Below, in pieces: positions 22,059 through 31,279 of a stretch of 64,000 nt of DNA (its first letter is position 1; the number at the start of each line of letters is the position of its first letter). The notes beneath the pieces were generated by a model. It did no database searches and was not told where the DNA came from. It saw only the letters and a program-made list of their open reading frames with translations. The stretch comes from a virus: positions 1 to 64,000 of the IMG/VR virus record IMGVR_UViG_3300021142_000028, one strand, 5' to 3'. The position numbers and the translations under genes were made by a program.

Positions 22059-23021
22059 TTTTGTTGTATTTTGATTTACTTGTGTATTTGTTTGTGGTGT
22101 TACGGTATTTGTTTGTAATGGGTTATTGAGTTGTGTATTTCCTTGAGGTGACTTATAATTGTATTTATGTGCACTTAAAGCCTTATTTAAATTTTGTGTA
22201 TCTGCGTATGTTGGTGTTGTTTGATTACTATCTTGATTTTGTAATGCATTTGCTGTTTCAGGACCTACAATACCACTTTTATCTTTTAAATTATTATTTG
22301 TTTGAAAATTTATTACCGCTTGTTTAGTTACATTTCCAAAATGACCATATTGATTTTGAGGAAGTTGTAATTTTAATTTCATTTGAAGAGTTTTAACCGC
22401 ATCTCCATTAGAACCAAAATGTAAATATTGTTTTCCTTGTAAAACATCATTAAAATTATCTACTTTTGATTGTAGTTTTGCTGGTTTGTTTTTCAATGTT
22501 TTTGCAAGTGTTTCTGCTTGACGAGTTTCATCACTAGTTATATTATATTTTTTGACATAATTTGTCCATTCCATCCCATTTACTGAACTACCAGGACTTA
22601 CAATTGTACCATTTTGTAATGAATTGAACGCATTTGCAATATTTTGAATTCTATTTGGGTCTGTTGCAGGTTTTGTTTGAGTTGCAGTTCCTGGTGGAGG
22701 ATCTGGTATAATATTTTCACCATCACAACTATATGTTCCAAATTTACTAGTTGTGGTATTATAATATTTTTTATTATTATAAAATACCTTATCTGCGTTT
22801 TCATTTTCACCTCTTACATAATATTGATTATTTTCATTTTCAATACCATTTTTTCTTATGATATTTTGAACACATGGTGGGTATGTATTTATATTATTTG
22901 GATTTGTTTTTTGATAATAAGAATTATCTACCTCATTTAAATAATTCTTTTTTGTTGCATTTACATGAAGATTTAATATTCTTATTTTCTCTCCTTCTGA
23001 TAATATAAACTTATTTTCCAT
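22050..23021 (-). CDS. peptidoglycan-binding protein with N-terminal leader
   Basis: 323 residues. The leader (KFILSEGEKIRILNLH, then YLNE at 27-30) belongs to the packaging-leader group. A Cys-bracketed PPCVQN...GTYSCDG module (about 48-110) is shared with the 667-aa protein upstream. A PG_binding_1 domain follows (LHFGSNGDAVKTLQMKLKLQ...GPETANALQ), then a Q/N/T-rich low-complexity tail. It probably belongs to the virion or its lytic apparatus. Confidence 0.7.
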   Translation of the reverse strand: MENKFILSEGEKIRILNLHVNATKKNYLNEVDNSYYQKTNPNNINTYPPCVQNIIRKNGIENENNQYYVRGENENADKVFYNNKKYYNTTTSKFGTYSCDGENIIPDPPPGTATQTKPATDPNRIQNIANAFNSLQNGTIVSPGSSVNGMEWTNYVKKYNITSDETRQAETLAKTLKNKPAKLQSKVDNFNDVLQGKQYLHFGSNGDAVKTLQMKLKLQLPQNQYGHFGNVTKQAVINFQTNNNLKDKSGIVGPETANALQNQDSNQTTPTYADTQNLNKALSAHKYNYKSPQGNTQLNNPLQTNTVTPQTNTQVNQNTTKTN

Positions 23022-23045
23022 TATATTTTTTTTTATTATTTTTTA

Positions 23046-25049
23046 TTATTTTTTTCTCCAAACATATTTCACACCATAACTTTTATCTAATTTTTGTTTA
23101 AATCTGGTGTAACCTAATGGAAGTAAATAACTATCAATCATATTTAATTGATCGGTAGTTAAATCACCTTTTTCTTTTATTCTATTTGCAAACATGTTGT
23201 TTTCTATTTTTAATTTTCCTTGTTGTATCAAACTATCATAAAGTTGTTTTCCTTGATTTTGATCAACATCTTCCACCCATTTTGTACCATCCCATGTTGC
23301 TGGTTTACCAGTTGCTGGATCTGTTCCTTTATCTCCAAATTTAGTTGTATTATCAATTTCAGGATTTTCACCAGGTCCTGTTATTGTATTGTCAGGTACT
23401 TTATTTGTAATTGTTGTTGCAGTTGTTGGACTAGTAGTTGCAGTTGTTGATCCACTAGGGTTACATTTAGACATTATTTTATCATAAGTGTCTTTTTCAA
23501 TTACATTTGCATTTATTACCCCTTTTGTTTTTGGTCCAAAATAACCTTTTGTTGGGGTTATACCTAAACAACCTTGAATATCTTTAACTTTATCTGATAT
23601 ACATCCATATTCTAAAGGAAAAGGTTGACCATTACAATCATGATATTTCACACCACTTCCTTTGGAACTTCCTCCACCACTATTTCCTCCTCCACTATTT
23701 TCTCCATCCCAAATAATGTTAATGTCGTTAAGACCATTACCAGACCCTTGATTTGAAGATGATTGTCCACTTTGGATTTGTTTAATCATTGAATACATTT
23801 GATTTCTATTATCAACTGATTCTGGTTCTGTAACATAAAGGTATTTTAAAGATTTATTTAAATCACCACCACCTAAACCTGAGTCTTGATATAAATCTAA
23901 AAATCTTTGACCTTGACCATTTGAAACATATTTTTGTAGTAATGCCTTTGCTTTTCTTAAATCATTGGTTGTACAAGGAAAATCTAACAAATCAATCATA
24001 ATATTAACATCACCATATAATCCTGAGTTATTACTTGACGCTTGTTCACTAACAATTTGTCCATTTTTACAATTGTATGTTCCTTTTTTACCTGTAGCAA
24101 TATCAAATACTCTACCTCCTGAATAAAATTGAATTCCTTTTGGATATTGTTCGTTTGTTACTTTAACACTAACTTCACCAGATGGTGATGTTGCAACTAT
24201 ACCAATTTTATCATTAATTAATTTTTGTATACACGGAGCCCAATTTGAATCAGTTGGTGGTGTTGTTGGCATATCATCTGGTTTTTGACCACTATCACTC
24301 AACATATACCATAAAGCGGTCGCACCAATACCAATACCTGCTGCCCATATCAATGTTTCTTTCCAACTTCTTTTTCCACCTTTGAAAAAATCTTTTAATT
24401 TTTGAAATTGGTCTTGTGTATATTTTTTAACACCACTAATATTACTTGTGTTTGTCCCCGTAGATACTTTAGTTGATGAACCAACTTCATATGTAAATAC
24501 ACCTTTATCACCTATATAGTTTTTACTTTTTAAATCGGAAATAATACCATTTATAGATTCTGGTGCATATCCTTTCCCATCTAAATATATTTTAATATCT
24601 TTCGTATTTTTACAATGATCACTTAAATCTTTTAATATATTTTTATTTTTTGTAAAATCAGATATAATTGTTTTTCTTAATGAAAATGGTGTATTTCTTG
24701 ATTTTAAAAGTCCCTTTTCAACCCTACCTAATTCTTTACCTTTTAAACTACCATCTTTTATTGCGGTAAAAATTTCATCTGCAGTTTTTAATTCTTTAGT
24801 TCCTATTTTTATTGCACCTTCTGGTGAATTCATAATTGCCCTTTCCATATCCTCAAATGCAGAACGAAGAGTTCCACCTACACTTGATAAGTCATGAATA
24901 TTTTCTAAATCTTTGGCGATAGTATCACCTAACGCCTCATCAATGTCGGTATCAATTGGATATGACTCTAAAATATTAATTTTATTACCATTAATTGAGT
25001 TCATCATCAATTTAATAGTCTTAATTTCATTTATTATTTTTTTTTCCAT
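23046..25049 (-). CDS. virion-associated protein with TM segment and PG-binding-like domain
   Basis: 667 residues. Residues 1-28 end in ILE, a possible leader cleavage. There is a helical region to about 215, a basic stretch, then one transmembrane helix (LIWAAGIGIGATALWYML). The Cys module APCIQKLI...GTYNCKNG is shared with the neighbour. Gly/Ser-rich linkers lead to a PG-binding-like segment (CLGITPTKGYFGPKTKGVI). The layout suggests an envelope-spanning injection or wall-docking protein. It follows the 415-aa gene by 23 bases. Confidence 0.65.
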   Translation of the reverse strand: MEKKIINEIKTIKLMMNSINGNKINILESYPIDTDIDEALGDTIAKDLENIHDLSSVGGTLRSAFEDMERAIMNSPEGAIKIGTKELKTADEIFTAIKDGSLKGKELGRVEKGLLKSRNTPFSLRKTIISDFTKNKNILKDLSDHCKNTKDIKIYLDGKGYAPESINGIISDLKSKNYIGDKGVFTYEVGSSTKVSTGTNTSNISGVKKYTQDQFQKLKDFFKGGKRSWKETLIWAAGIGIGATALWYMLSDSGQKPDDMPTTPPTDSNWAPCIQKLINDKIGIVATSPSGEVSVKVTNEQYPKGIQFYSGGRVFDIATGKKGTYNCKNGQIVSEQASSNNSGLYGDVNIMIDLLDFPCTTNDLRKAKALLQKYVSNGQGQRFLDLYQDSGLGGGDLNKSLKYLYVTEPESVDNRNQMYSMIKQIQSGQSSSNQGSGNGLNDINIIWDGENSGGGNSGGGSSKGSGVKYHDCNGQPFPLEYGCISDKVKDIQGCLGITPTKGYFGPKTKGVINANVIEKDTYDKIMSKCNPSGSTTATTSPTTATTITNKVPDNTITGPGENPEIDNTTKFGDKGTDPATGKPATWDGTKWVEDVDQNQGKQLYDSLIQQGKLKIENNMFANRIKEKGDLTTDQLNMIDSYLLPLGYTRFKQKLDKSYGVKYVWRKK

Positions 25050-25072
25050 TTTTTTATTTTTTTATATTTTTT

Positions 25073-26320
25073 TTAAACACCATCAAAATCTGAATTAGAA
25101 TTGGTAAAAACATTTTCAAGTTCTTTTGCATTTTGAATTTCATTACCTTTTCCATATGTACCCAAACCAGTTACAAGTGCCCCCGTATTAAAACCGGCTT
25201 TTGCTCCTTTACCTAATTTACCACCACCTAAACCTTTTTCTATCATTTTACCAGGTGCTGAAATTACTTTTTTACCAATACCTAAAATACCACTAACTAA
25301 ATCAATAATTTTTTGAATGAATTTATTTAATCCACCTAATATTGACGAGACGAATTTATATAACATTGGTGATTTTTTTTCAAGGAAACTTGCAATACTA
25401 CTCATTTTAGATGAAACAGAACCAGCAACGCTATTTATTTTTTCTAATATACTTTTAAACATACCATTAGTTTTTACCGCATTTGACAAACCTTCAGTCG
25501 ATGTTCCAAATTTTCTAATAATATCACCAATAATACCTTCTGATTCTTTTGCTGCTGCTCCAGCAGTGACTAAACCAATACAATCAATACCTGTAAAAAG
25601 AAGTCTCGTTAAATAATTTTCATTTGGATCTTCAAATTTACCTGTCATTAATTCATAAATATCCAACGCAACAACAACCCCCCAAACAACCACCTGAGCA
25701 CCTTTACCGATACCCGTAGCAACTAAAATAGCATCAAGAATTAATCCAATTGGATTATATAAAGCTGACCTTATTTTTCTAGCAACAAATAATGCACCTT
25801 TCCCAATTAAATTTAAAACATCAGACCATTGACCTTGACTAATACCATTAATAAGTCCTTTAACACCTTGATATGATTTTGATAAAAAATCGCCAGTACC
25901 ACTTATTGCTCCCTTTGCAGTATCTTTTAACCATTCACCAGCACTTGACATCCAATCACCAAAACCTTCATTTATAATAATATCTTTTATAAATGGTTTT
26001 AATCTTGTAAAATCCTGTGTTGATTCTGTTAATAATAAATTATTTAAAGATTCATTAACTGATTCCTTAATGTCTGTTGGAATATTTTTTGCGGTGTCGA
26101 AACTATGTTTGATGAAAAATTTAAAATTATCAAAATTTTCCCAAATGTTTCCTAATTTTGTTTGGTTTTTAATATCAAACAATTCATCTAAAAAAATTGC
26201 ATAATCTTCATTTGGAGATAACCAATCTAAAATAACATATTCCGGTTTATGATTAACACCATATAAACCTAATATATTATTTCTTTCAGATTCAGTTACT
26301 AAAATTCTTTTATTTGTCAT
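25073..26320 (-). CDS. virion protein with long hydrophobic region
   Basis: 415 residues. The N-terminus KRILVTESERNNILGLYG is a leader variant. Residues about 105-118 (IKDIIINEGFGDWM) contain I-N-E followed by a glycine-rich amphipathic segment, a possible second processing site. Several hydrophobic helices follow (VVWGVVVALDIYEL, LFTGIDCIGLVTAGAAA, SILGIGKKV). A pore or membrane-active internal virion protein is plausible. Same operon as the two genes below it. Confidence 0.6.
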   Translation of the reverse strand: MTNKRILVTESERNNILGLYGVNHKPEYVILDWLSPNEDYAIFLDELFDIKNQTKLGNIWENFDNFKFFIKHSFDTAKNIPTDIKESVNESLNNLLLTESTQDFTRLKPFIKDIIINEGFGDWMSSAGEWLKDTAKGAISGTGDFLSKSYQGVKGLINGISQGQWSDVLNLIGKGALFVARKIRSALYNPIGLILDAILVATGIGKGAQVVVWGVVVALDIYELMTGKFEDPNENYLTRLLFTGIDCIGLVTAGAAAKESEGIIGDIIRKFGTSTEGLSNAVKTNGMFKSILEKINSVAGSVSSKMSSIASFLEKKSPMLYKFVSSILGGLNKFIQKIIDLVSGILGIGKKVISAPGKMIEKGLGGGKLGKGAKAGFNTGALVTGLGTYGKGNEIQNAKELENVFTNSNSDFDGV

Positions 26321-26344
26321 TTTTTTATTTATAAATATTTGAAA

Positions 26345-26605
26345 TTATGTTAAAGGATTTGCTTTACCCCTTGTTAATTTTGAACCAACGGTATCTGACC
26401 ATTTTGTATTACCAACTGGATTACCAGGTCCTCTAGTAACACCACTTTCCCATTTTGTAACATCTGGATAACCTTGACCGCCAGATTGTTTGTCTGATGT
26501 TCCCGCAGTTGGTGCGGCAGATGCTGCATCTTGTTCATCCAATTCGTCTTTCGTATATTTGGACAACAATAGTTCCAGCTGTTTCTCAGTTATTACTAAT
26601 TTCAT
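26345..26605 (-). CDS. small packaged protein, 86 aa
   Basis: MKLVITEKQLELLLSKYTK is the canonical leader, with L-D-E at 22-24 as the likely cut. The remainder is Gly/Thr/Ser-rich and disordered (SGVTRGPGNPVGNTKW). First of the four-gene minus-strand run together with the metalloprotease. Confidence 0.6.
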   Translation of the reverse strand: MKLVITEKQLELLLSKYTKDELDEQDAASAAPTAGTSDKQSGGQGYPDVTKWESGVTRGPGNPVGNTKWSDTVGSKLTRGKANPLT

Positions 26606-26661
26606 ATGTATATAAATATAAAAAAAACTCCATTTTGTGGAGTTTTAAAAAAAAAAGTTTA

Positions 26662-27042
26662 TTATTTAATTTCATCATAAACTTTTGGGTGAATATTACT
26701 AAATTTTCTCATAATTAAACCTGCAACAGCATGTGCTTCATTTTCAATATCACTACCATCTGCACCATCTTCATTTGAATTTGTTAATCTACCCTCTTCA
26801 AATTGTTTATGGTGAGTCATCTCATGTGCAAGACTTCTCATAACATCAACCAATGCCCTATTTTTTGCGTTAACCTTAATGATTTTATTTTCTTTGGTAT
26901 AATCGTAATTTGCAGTAGTCTTTAAACCATTATTACCATTTTGAATAACAATAGTAGGAACTGATTCAAGTTCCAATTTTTCTTTTACAAACTTTGTAAA
27001 CGTATGTAAAAGTTTCTTTTTTTCGTCTGATAGAAATTCCAT
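26662..27042 (-). CDS. zinc metallopeptidase (minigluzincin-like)
   Basis: 126 residues. HEMTH at 73-77 is the zinc helix, and the downstream E-N-E-A-H (about 106-110) is a likely third ligand region. It is of minimal size, without signal peptide or leader. It could process virion or host proteins. Confidence 0.7.
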   Translation of the reverse strand: MEFLSDEKKKLLHTFTKFVKEKLELESVPTIVIQNGNNGLKTTANYDYTKENKIIKVNAKNRALVDVMRSLAHEMTHHKQFEEGRLTNSNEDGADGSDIENEAHAVAGLIMRKFSNIHPKVYDEIK

Positions 27043-27054
27043 ACTATATAAATA

Positions 27055-27288
27055 TCACAAACTTTCTTCTTCAGGAAGATCATTCTCTTTTAAATATTGA
27101 TTTATTAAGTCAATTACGAAATCCTCATCAATATCATATAAATCTTTTTCAATTATTATGGTTGGTGAATAATATTGAATATCGTCAAACGATAAATTTA
27201 ATGTTCTATAAAACTTATCCCCATCATCAATTGTTGAGAATTCTACATTTAAATTTCTACTTTCGTAATAATAGTCGATTATATTCAT
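27055..27288 (-). CDS. hypothetical acidic protein, 77 aa
   Basis: Acidic, beta-rich (VEFSTIDDGDKFYRTLNLSFDDIQYYSP) with an acidic C-terminus. It lies 12 bases upstream of the metallopeptidase gene. Function unknown. Confidence 0.55.
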   Translation of the reverse strand: MNIIDYYYESRNLNVEFSTIDDGDKFYRTLNLSFDDIQYYSPTIIIEKDLYDIDEDFVIDLINQYLKENDLPEEESL

Positions 27289-27352
27289 TTCAAATGATAA
27301 TTATATTGATTTTTTTGAAAATACAAATTATTATTAAAATATTTATACGATT

Positions 27353-27679
27353 ATGATTGATTGGTACGTTATAGAATTTTTATACCCAGTTGCATTTAAA
27401 CATTTTGTAGATAAAATGTTTCCAAATGTCGGACTTGTTAGTGTCTCAACTTTATCCTTATATGATATAAAAAAATTATATTATTTTTTTGATAAAGATG
27501 GAGTATTTTTAACCACCGAAATGTTTTATATTAATCACTGGGTTTATTCCATTTCATTAAGTAATGGAATAGTTTTTGGGTATAGTGGAGATAGTAAAGA
27601 AACTAGATATGATATTGAATGTGAAGGTTTTACTGAATGTTTTAAAATATTAGATAATATATTAAGAAATAAAATATAA
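27353..27679 (+). CDS. hypothetical protein, 108 aa
   Basis: Aromatic-rich, mixed alpha/beta, starting MIDWYVIEFLYPVAFKHFVDKMFP. No signal or known motif. Divergent from the minus-strand run. Confidence 0.55.
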   Translation: MIDWYVIEFLYPVAFKHFVDKMFPNVGLVSVSTLSLYDIKKLYYFFDKDGVFLTTEMFYINHWVYSISLSNGIVFGYSGDSKETRYDIECEGFTECFKILDNILRNKI

Positions 27680-27728
27680 ATACTTTATAATTTTTCATAA
27701 TTATTGTATATTTAATAAAAAAAATATT

Positions 27729-27866
27729 ATGAGCATATTAAAAATGTCAGAGGAAGAAAAGAAAGCAATTCAAGAAAAACATAAGAATGCTGTTAAGAAA
27801 GAACAAGATAAAAAAATAGAAGAAAATAAAGGATTACAAAAACCAGACAAAAAGAAAGATAATTGA
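27729..27866 (+). CDS. small charged helix, 45 aa
   Basis: MSILKMSEEEKKAIQEKHK... is almost entirely K/E/Q/N. One of the few TGA stops in the window. Probably real, given the A-rich start and co-directional neighbours; function unknown. Confidence 0.45.
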   Translation: MSILKMSEEEKKAIQEKHKNAVKKEQDKKIEENKGLQKPDKKKDN

Positions 27867-27869
27867 TTT

Positions 27870-28139
27870 ATGAATTATATCTACACACTAATGGACCCAA
27901 TTTCAAATGAAATCAAATATGTTGGAAACACTAATGATATTTCTGATGTTTTAGAATTACATATATCGGAATCAGAAAACAAAATTAAACGTTTACATGT
28001 TTGGATTCAAAGTCTATTAGAGTTAGGTTTAAAACCAATTGTAGAAATTATTGATGAAATTGAAACTGAAATTGATTTGAATGAGGAATTTTGGATTTCA
28101 CAAATTAAATCTTGGGGATTCAATCTGATCAATGAATAA
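27870..28139 (+). CDS. GIY-YIG domain protein, minimal
   Basis: 89 residues. MNYIYTLMDPISNEIKYVGNTND is a GIY-YIG start in which the second motif is YVG and the usual Arg is not obvious. EEFWISQIKSWGFNLINE matches the C-terminal part of the domain. The catalytic centre looks incomplete. Confidence 0.6.
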   Translation: MNYIYTLMDPISNEIKYVGNTNDISDVLELHISESENKIKRLHVWIQSLLELGLKPIVEIIDEIETEIDLNEEFWISQIKSWGFNLINE

Positions 28140-28148
28140 AATGTATAT

Positions 28149-28181
28149 TAAAAAACCTATCTATTCAGATAGGTTTTTTTT
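28149..28181. terminator. bidirectional terminator
   Basis: AAAAACCTATC/GATAGGTTTTTT between two convergent genes. Confidence 0.8.
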
Positions 28182-28406
28182 ATTTAAGGATCTCGATAAT
28201 AAAATATAAGACAACCAAAAACACCCTGAAATACAATAGAAAACTGTATCTGCTGCCCAATATGAACCAGTTAGATCCATTATCAGTTTGAACAACGCGT
28301 CGTATCCAAAAGGAAGAAAAAACATTGCCAACATTAGTGATGTATCTTTGAAGAAAGTTATTCTCTTTCTTGTATCTTTTAGTGATTGTATTTTTCTTTT
28401 TACCAT
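28161..28406 (-). CDS. small membrane protein, 81 aa
   Basis: From ATG 28406: a basic N-terminus (MVKRKIQSLKDTRKRI), then two hydrophobic helices (LMLAMFFLPFGYDALFKLIM and TVFYCISGCFWLSYILL) and a charged tail. It may be a holin or another inner-membrane protein. A longer upstream start is possible but less likely. Confidence 0.55.
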   Translation of the reverse strand: MVKRKIQSLKDTRKRITFFKDTSLMLAMFFLPFGYDALFKLIMDLTGSYWAADTVFYCISGCFWLSYILLSRSLNKKNLSE

Positions 28407-28499
28407 CAGAGTCCATGTAAAGGGGGTTAATAAATTTATGGTATCAATACCGTTTTTTATAAATATAAGTAAAAATTTGTTTAAATCAAAATCATATAC

Positions 28500-28507
28500 T
28501 ATATTTG
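28500..28507 (+). promoter_or_regulatory. promoter -7 box (TATATTTG)
   Basis: An upstream TTTG sits about 20 bases away; the acidic gene starts at 28524. Confidence 0.55.
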
Positions 28508-28523
28508 TAAAAAAATATATAAT

Positions 28524-28874
28524 ATGGGTAAAGTTTATCAACCAAAAGTTATAGAAATTGCAGATGAAATAATCCAAAACTTAGAAGAATTCTACGAAGA
28601 ATATGAAATAAATAATCTAGAATATGCTAGAGAATATTTCCGTGATAAACTAACTGAAAAATTTATTGAAGGTAAACTAGATAATGAAGATGGTATATTT
28701 GATCAAGATGAATTTGAACAATGTATGAAAGAATCTGTCGCAACATCTGTTTTAAAATCTTTACAAGAACAAGGATATGTACAATCTTATTCAGATGAAA
28801 ATACCGAAGAAGTATATTTTCTTACAGAAGAAGGAAAAGAACATGTTAAAAAAATGAAAAAAAGTTTGGAATAA
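28524..28874 (+). CDS. hypothetical acidic protein, 116 aa
   Basis: Very acidic helices (IADEIIQNLEEFYEEYEINNLEYAREYF). The C-terminus TSVLKSLQEQGYVQSYSDENTEEVYFLTEEGKEHVKKM reads like a winged-helix end. A DNA mimic or small regulator is possible. Confidence 0.55.
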   Translation: MGKVYQPKVIEIADEIIQNLEEFYEEYEINNLEYAREYFRDKLTEKFIEGKLDNEDGIFDQDEFEQCMKESVATSVLKSLQEQGYVQSYSDENTEEVYFLTEEGKEHVKKMKKSLE

Positions 28875-29204
28875 TTATTTCTTTTTTTCATCTACTTGTT
28901 GGGAAAATGAATTTCTCTTGTGTGATTTAACTTTATCTTTAAGTTGAATTAATACTTTTTGTGAATTACCTAAATAACTAGATATTGAATTAATTCTACC
29001 ATTAGTAATACTTTTTAATCCTGATGGTATCGAATCTTCCAATTTACGCAATTCTTTAACGGTTTCATTTAATGAGTTTTGTAATTCTTCAATTTTAAAT
29101 TGAACTCTACTAAATTCATTTCTTGAAACCTTTGATGTTTGTTCAGATAATATTTTATCTAATATGTTTCTAACTTGTTCCTCATTGATAACATTTCTTT
29201 CCAT
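28875..29204 (-). CDS. coiled-coil protein with packaging leader
   Basis: From ATG 29204: MERNVINEEQVRNILDKILSE is the leader with cut after L-S-E. A coiled coil (FKIEELQNSLNETVKELRKLEDSI) and a basic tail follow, like T4 internal head proteins in size and charge. Confidence 0.6.
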   Translation of the reverse strand: MERNVINEEQVRNILDKILSEQTSKVSRNEFSRVQFKIEELQNSLNETVKELRKLEDSIPSGLKSITNGRINSISSYLGNSQKVLIQLKDKVKSHKRNSFSQQVDEKKK

Positions 29205-29877
29205 AATATATAAATAGTTTTGATTTATCAAAGATAAATCCTATTTTATTTCTTTTTAATAAATTTATCTCTCTTTTTGTTATACATAAATTGTTTATGT
29301 CACCTATAATTGACGGGATAATATTTTTTAAAAACCCCTCATGAATTGATATTATATGGTCTACTGTGGGATATTTCATACTATTGGATGATAGTTTTAA
29401 ATTATCTTTAATCATTTCATTATCGTAATAATCAATTCCACTCCAATTATTGAATAATATTTTTTTTGATCTATATGTAAATCTATTAACTATTTTTCGA
29501 TATTTTTTAAAGTCACTTACCATTTCTAAAGGAATATAAATTCCCAATTTTTCTTTTGTTTTTATCATTTGCTTTGGGTTATTATATAACTCATCACCAT
29601 ATCTTTCTTTTTTAGTTAAAGATGTTTTTTTATTTTTACATTTTTTGCAGGAATAATACTGTCTCCTATTTTTATTTAAAATATATTTTCTATATTGTAA
29701 TTTTTTAGTTTCACCACAAAGTTCACACATGCAATCAATCTCAATTGGGCTATTTATAGATAAATCATTTATATTTATTTCAACGATATCGTTATATTTA
29801 ATATTTGGATATTTTATTTTTAATTTATTAATGTTTAATGGAACAATTCTTATTGATACTTTATTTTGTATTATCAT
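29182..29877 (-). CDS. HNH-type endonuclease, free-standing
   Basis: 231 residues. A zinc knuckle pair (CELCGE, CKKCKN) precedes TVDHIISIHEGFLKNI...INNLCITKREINLLKRN, the H-N-N/K pattern of a His-Me finger. The reading frame overlaps the start of the downstream coiled-coil gene by 23 bases. Confidence 0.65.
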   Translation of the reverse strand: MIIQNKVSIRIVPLNINKLKIKYPNIKYNDIVEININDLSINSPIEIDCMCELCGETKKLQYRKYILNKNRRQYYSCKKCKNKKTSLTKKERYGDELYNNPKQMIKTKEKLGIYIPLEMVSDFKKYRKIVNRFTYRSKKILFNNWSGIDYYDNEMIKDNLKLSSNSMKYPTVDHIISIHEGFLKNIIPSIIGDINNLCITKREINLLKRNKIGFIFDKSKLFIYYGKKCYQ

Positions 29878-29887
29878 ATTTTTTCAT

Positions 29888-29895
29888 TATATTTG
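29888..29895 (+). promoter_or_regulatory. promoter -7 box (TATATTTG)
   Basis: Upstream of the IMPDH-like gene, whose ATG is at 29941. Confidence 0.5.
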
Positions 29896-29940
29896 TAAAT
29901 ATCTAACAAATGGTCATATGACTTTTAAAATATAGAAAAC

Positions 29941-30960
29941 ATGAAAAATATTAAATTTGATTTTAACGATATATCGTTAATTCCGTGTACGATGAGTGAC
30001 ATTTCAAGTAGAAATGAAATAAACATATTAAAAAATGGGAAATTACCATTGATGGTGGCACCAATGGATACTGTTGTTAATAAAGAAAATTATCAAATTT
30101 TCACTAATTTAGGGTATATAGTTTGCATACCAAGAACAAATCCAACAAATAAAAAAGAATATGATGATGAATGTTTTATATCTTACGGTTTAGATGAATT
30201 AGAAATAATAATAAAAAATTATGGGATATTACCAAATAGGGTTCTTATTGATGTTGCTAATGCACATTCAATAAGAGTTTTTAACTTAGCGAAGAAAATT
30301 AAAGAAATATTTGATATAGAATTAATGGTGGGTAATATAGCAAATCCGGAAACTTTTAGATTATATTGTGAAATAAATGTCGACTTTGTAAGATGTGGAA
30401 TTGGTGGAGGTCAAGTATGCACCACCTCAGCGAATACTTCAATCCATTATCCTATGGGTTCATTAATTAAAGAATGTTACGATATTAAAATTTCAAATGA
30501 CTCCTCAACCAAAATTGTCGCTGATGGTGGGTTTAAGAATTTTGATGAAATATTTAAAGCCTATAACTTAGGTGCCGATTTTGTAATGCTTGGTGGTATT
30601 ATAAACAAATCAATTGAATCTTGTGGCGATAATTATCAGTATATTAATGGTGAATATAAAAAAATAAATTATGCAGAATCTTTAGAAAGATTTAATTACG
30701 GTGAACTTGTTTTTAAAGAATATAGAGGTATGAGTACTAAAGAAGTACAAAAGTCATGGGGTAAAACTAATATAAAAACATCTGAAGGTATAAAAAAATA
30801 CAATAAAGTGGAATACACTATAAAAGGTTGGACTGAAAATTTTGAATCGTATTTAAAATCATGTATGTCATATCAAAACAAAAAAAGTATAGAAGATTTT
30901 ATTGGTAATTCAGAATATGTATTTATCACCCAAAACTCTTTTAATAGATTTAATAAATAA
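29941..30960 (+). CDS. IMP dehydrogenase / GMP reductase-like enzyme
   Basis: 339 residues, a TIM-barrel enzyme without CBS domains. PLMVAPMDTVV (37-47) is the substrate-loop start. G-I-G-G-G-Q-V-C160-T-T holds the catalytic Cys, VADGGFKNFDEIFKAYNLGADFVMLGG binds phosphate, and EYRGMSTKEVQ corresponds to the flap (YRGM). The size suits GMP reductase or a short IMPDH; direction cannot be decided. It would adjust guanine nucleotide pools during infection. Confidence 0.85.
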   Translation: MKNIKFDFNDISLIPCTMSDISSRNEINILKNGKLPLMVAPMDTVVNKENYQIFTNLGYIVCIPRTNPTNKKEYDDECFISYGLDELEIIIKNYGILPNRVLIDVANAHSIRVFNLAKKIKEIFDIELMVGNIANPETFRLYCEINVDFVRCGIGGGQVCTTSANTSIHYPMGSLIKECYDIKISNDSSTKIVADGGFKNFDEIFKAYNLGADFVMLGGIINKSIESCGDNYQYINGEYKKINYAESLERFNYGELVFKEYRGMSTKEVQKSWGKTNIKTSEGIKKYNKVEYTIKGWTENFESYLKSCMSYQNKKSIEDFIGNSEYVFITQNSFNRFNK

Positions 30961-31209
30961 TTAATCTACCCTGAATTCATTACCTTCTGAACCAGTAATT
31001 TCTTTATCTCTTTTCATACCTTCTTTAATGTATGAACGAATAAGTTTAGATACTGTCATTTTTTTATGATTTGCAACCTTTTCAATTTCTTTGAAATATG
31101 CTGGTACAACTCTAAATGATAACATTTGAATTAGTTGTTTGTGTTTCGGCATGTCGGTTTTTGTTTTCTCACCGGTTGCTTGCATTTGTTTATATTTGTC
31201 TGATGCCAT
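30961..31209 (-). CDS. ribbon-helix-helix DNA-binding protein
   Basis: 82 residues. IQMLSFRVVPAYFKEIEKVANHKKMTVSKLIRSYIKEGM is a full RHH (strand, helix, turn, helix). The N-terminal 25 residues are charged. Likely a transcriptional repressor, convergent with the IMPDH-like gene and divergent from 31280, whose promoter it may regulate. Confidence 0.75.
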   Translation of the reverse strand: MASDKYKQMQATGEKTKTDMPKHKQLIQMLSFRVVPAYFKEIEKVANHKKMTVSKLIRSYIKEGMKRDKEITGSEGNEFRVD

Positions 31210-31255
31210 TTTAAATGTTTTTATATAAATATTTGGAAAACTGAAGAATTTTGAT

Positions 31256-31263
31256 TATATTTG
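31256..31263 (+). promoter_or_regulatory. promoter -7 box (TATATTTG)
   Basis: In the divergent gap between the RHH gene and the Nmad-like gene; start at 31280. Confidence 0.5.
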
Positions 31264-31279
31264 AAAAAACAAAAAAATT

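Noticed and set aside
23220-23450. Cys-rich plus-strand ORF of 76 aa
   Set aside because: Antisense to the Thr/Ala/Gly-rich linker of the 667-aa protein; no promoter or start context.
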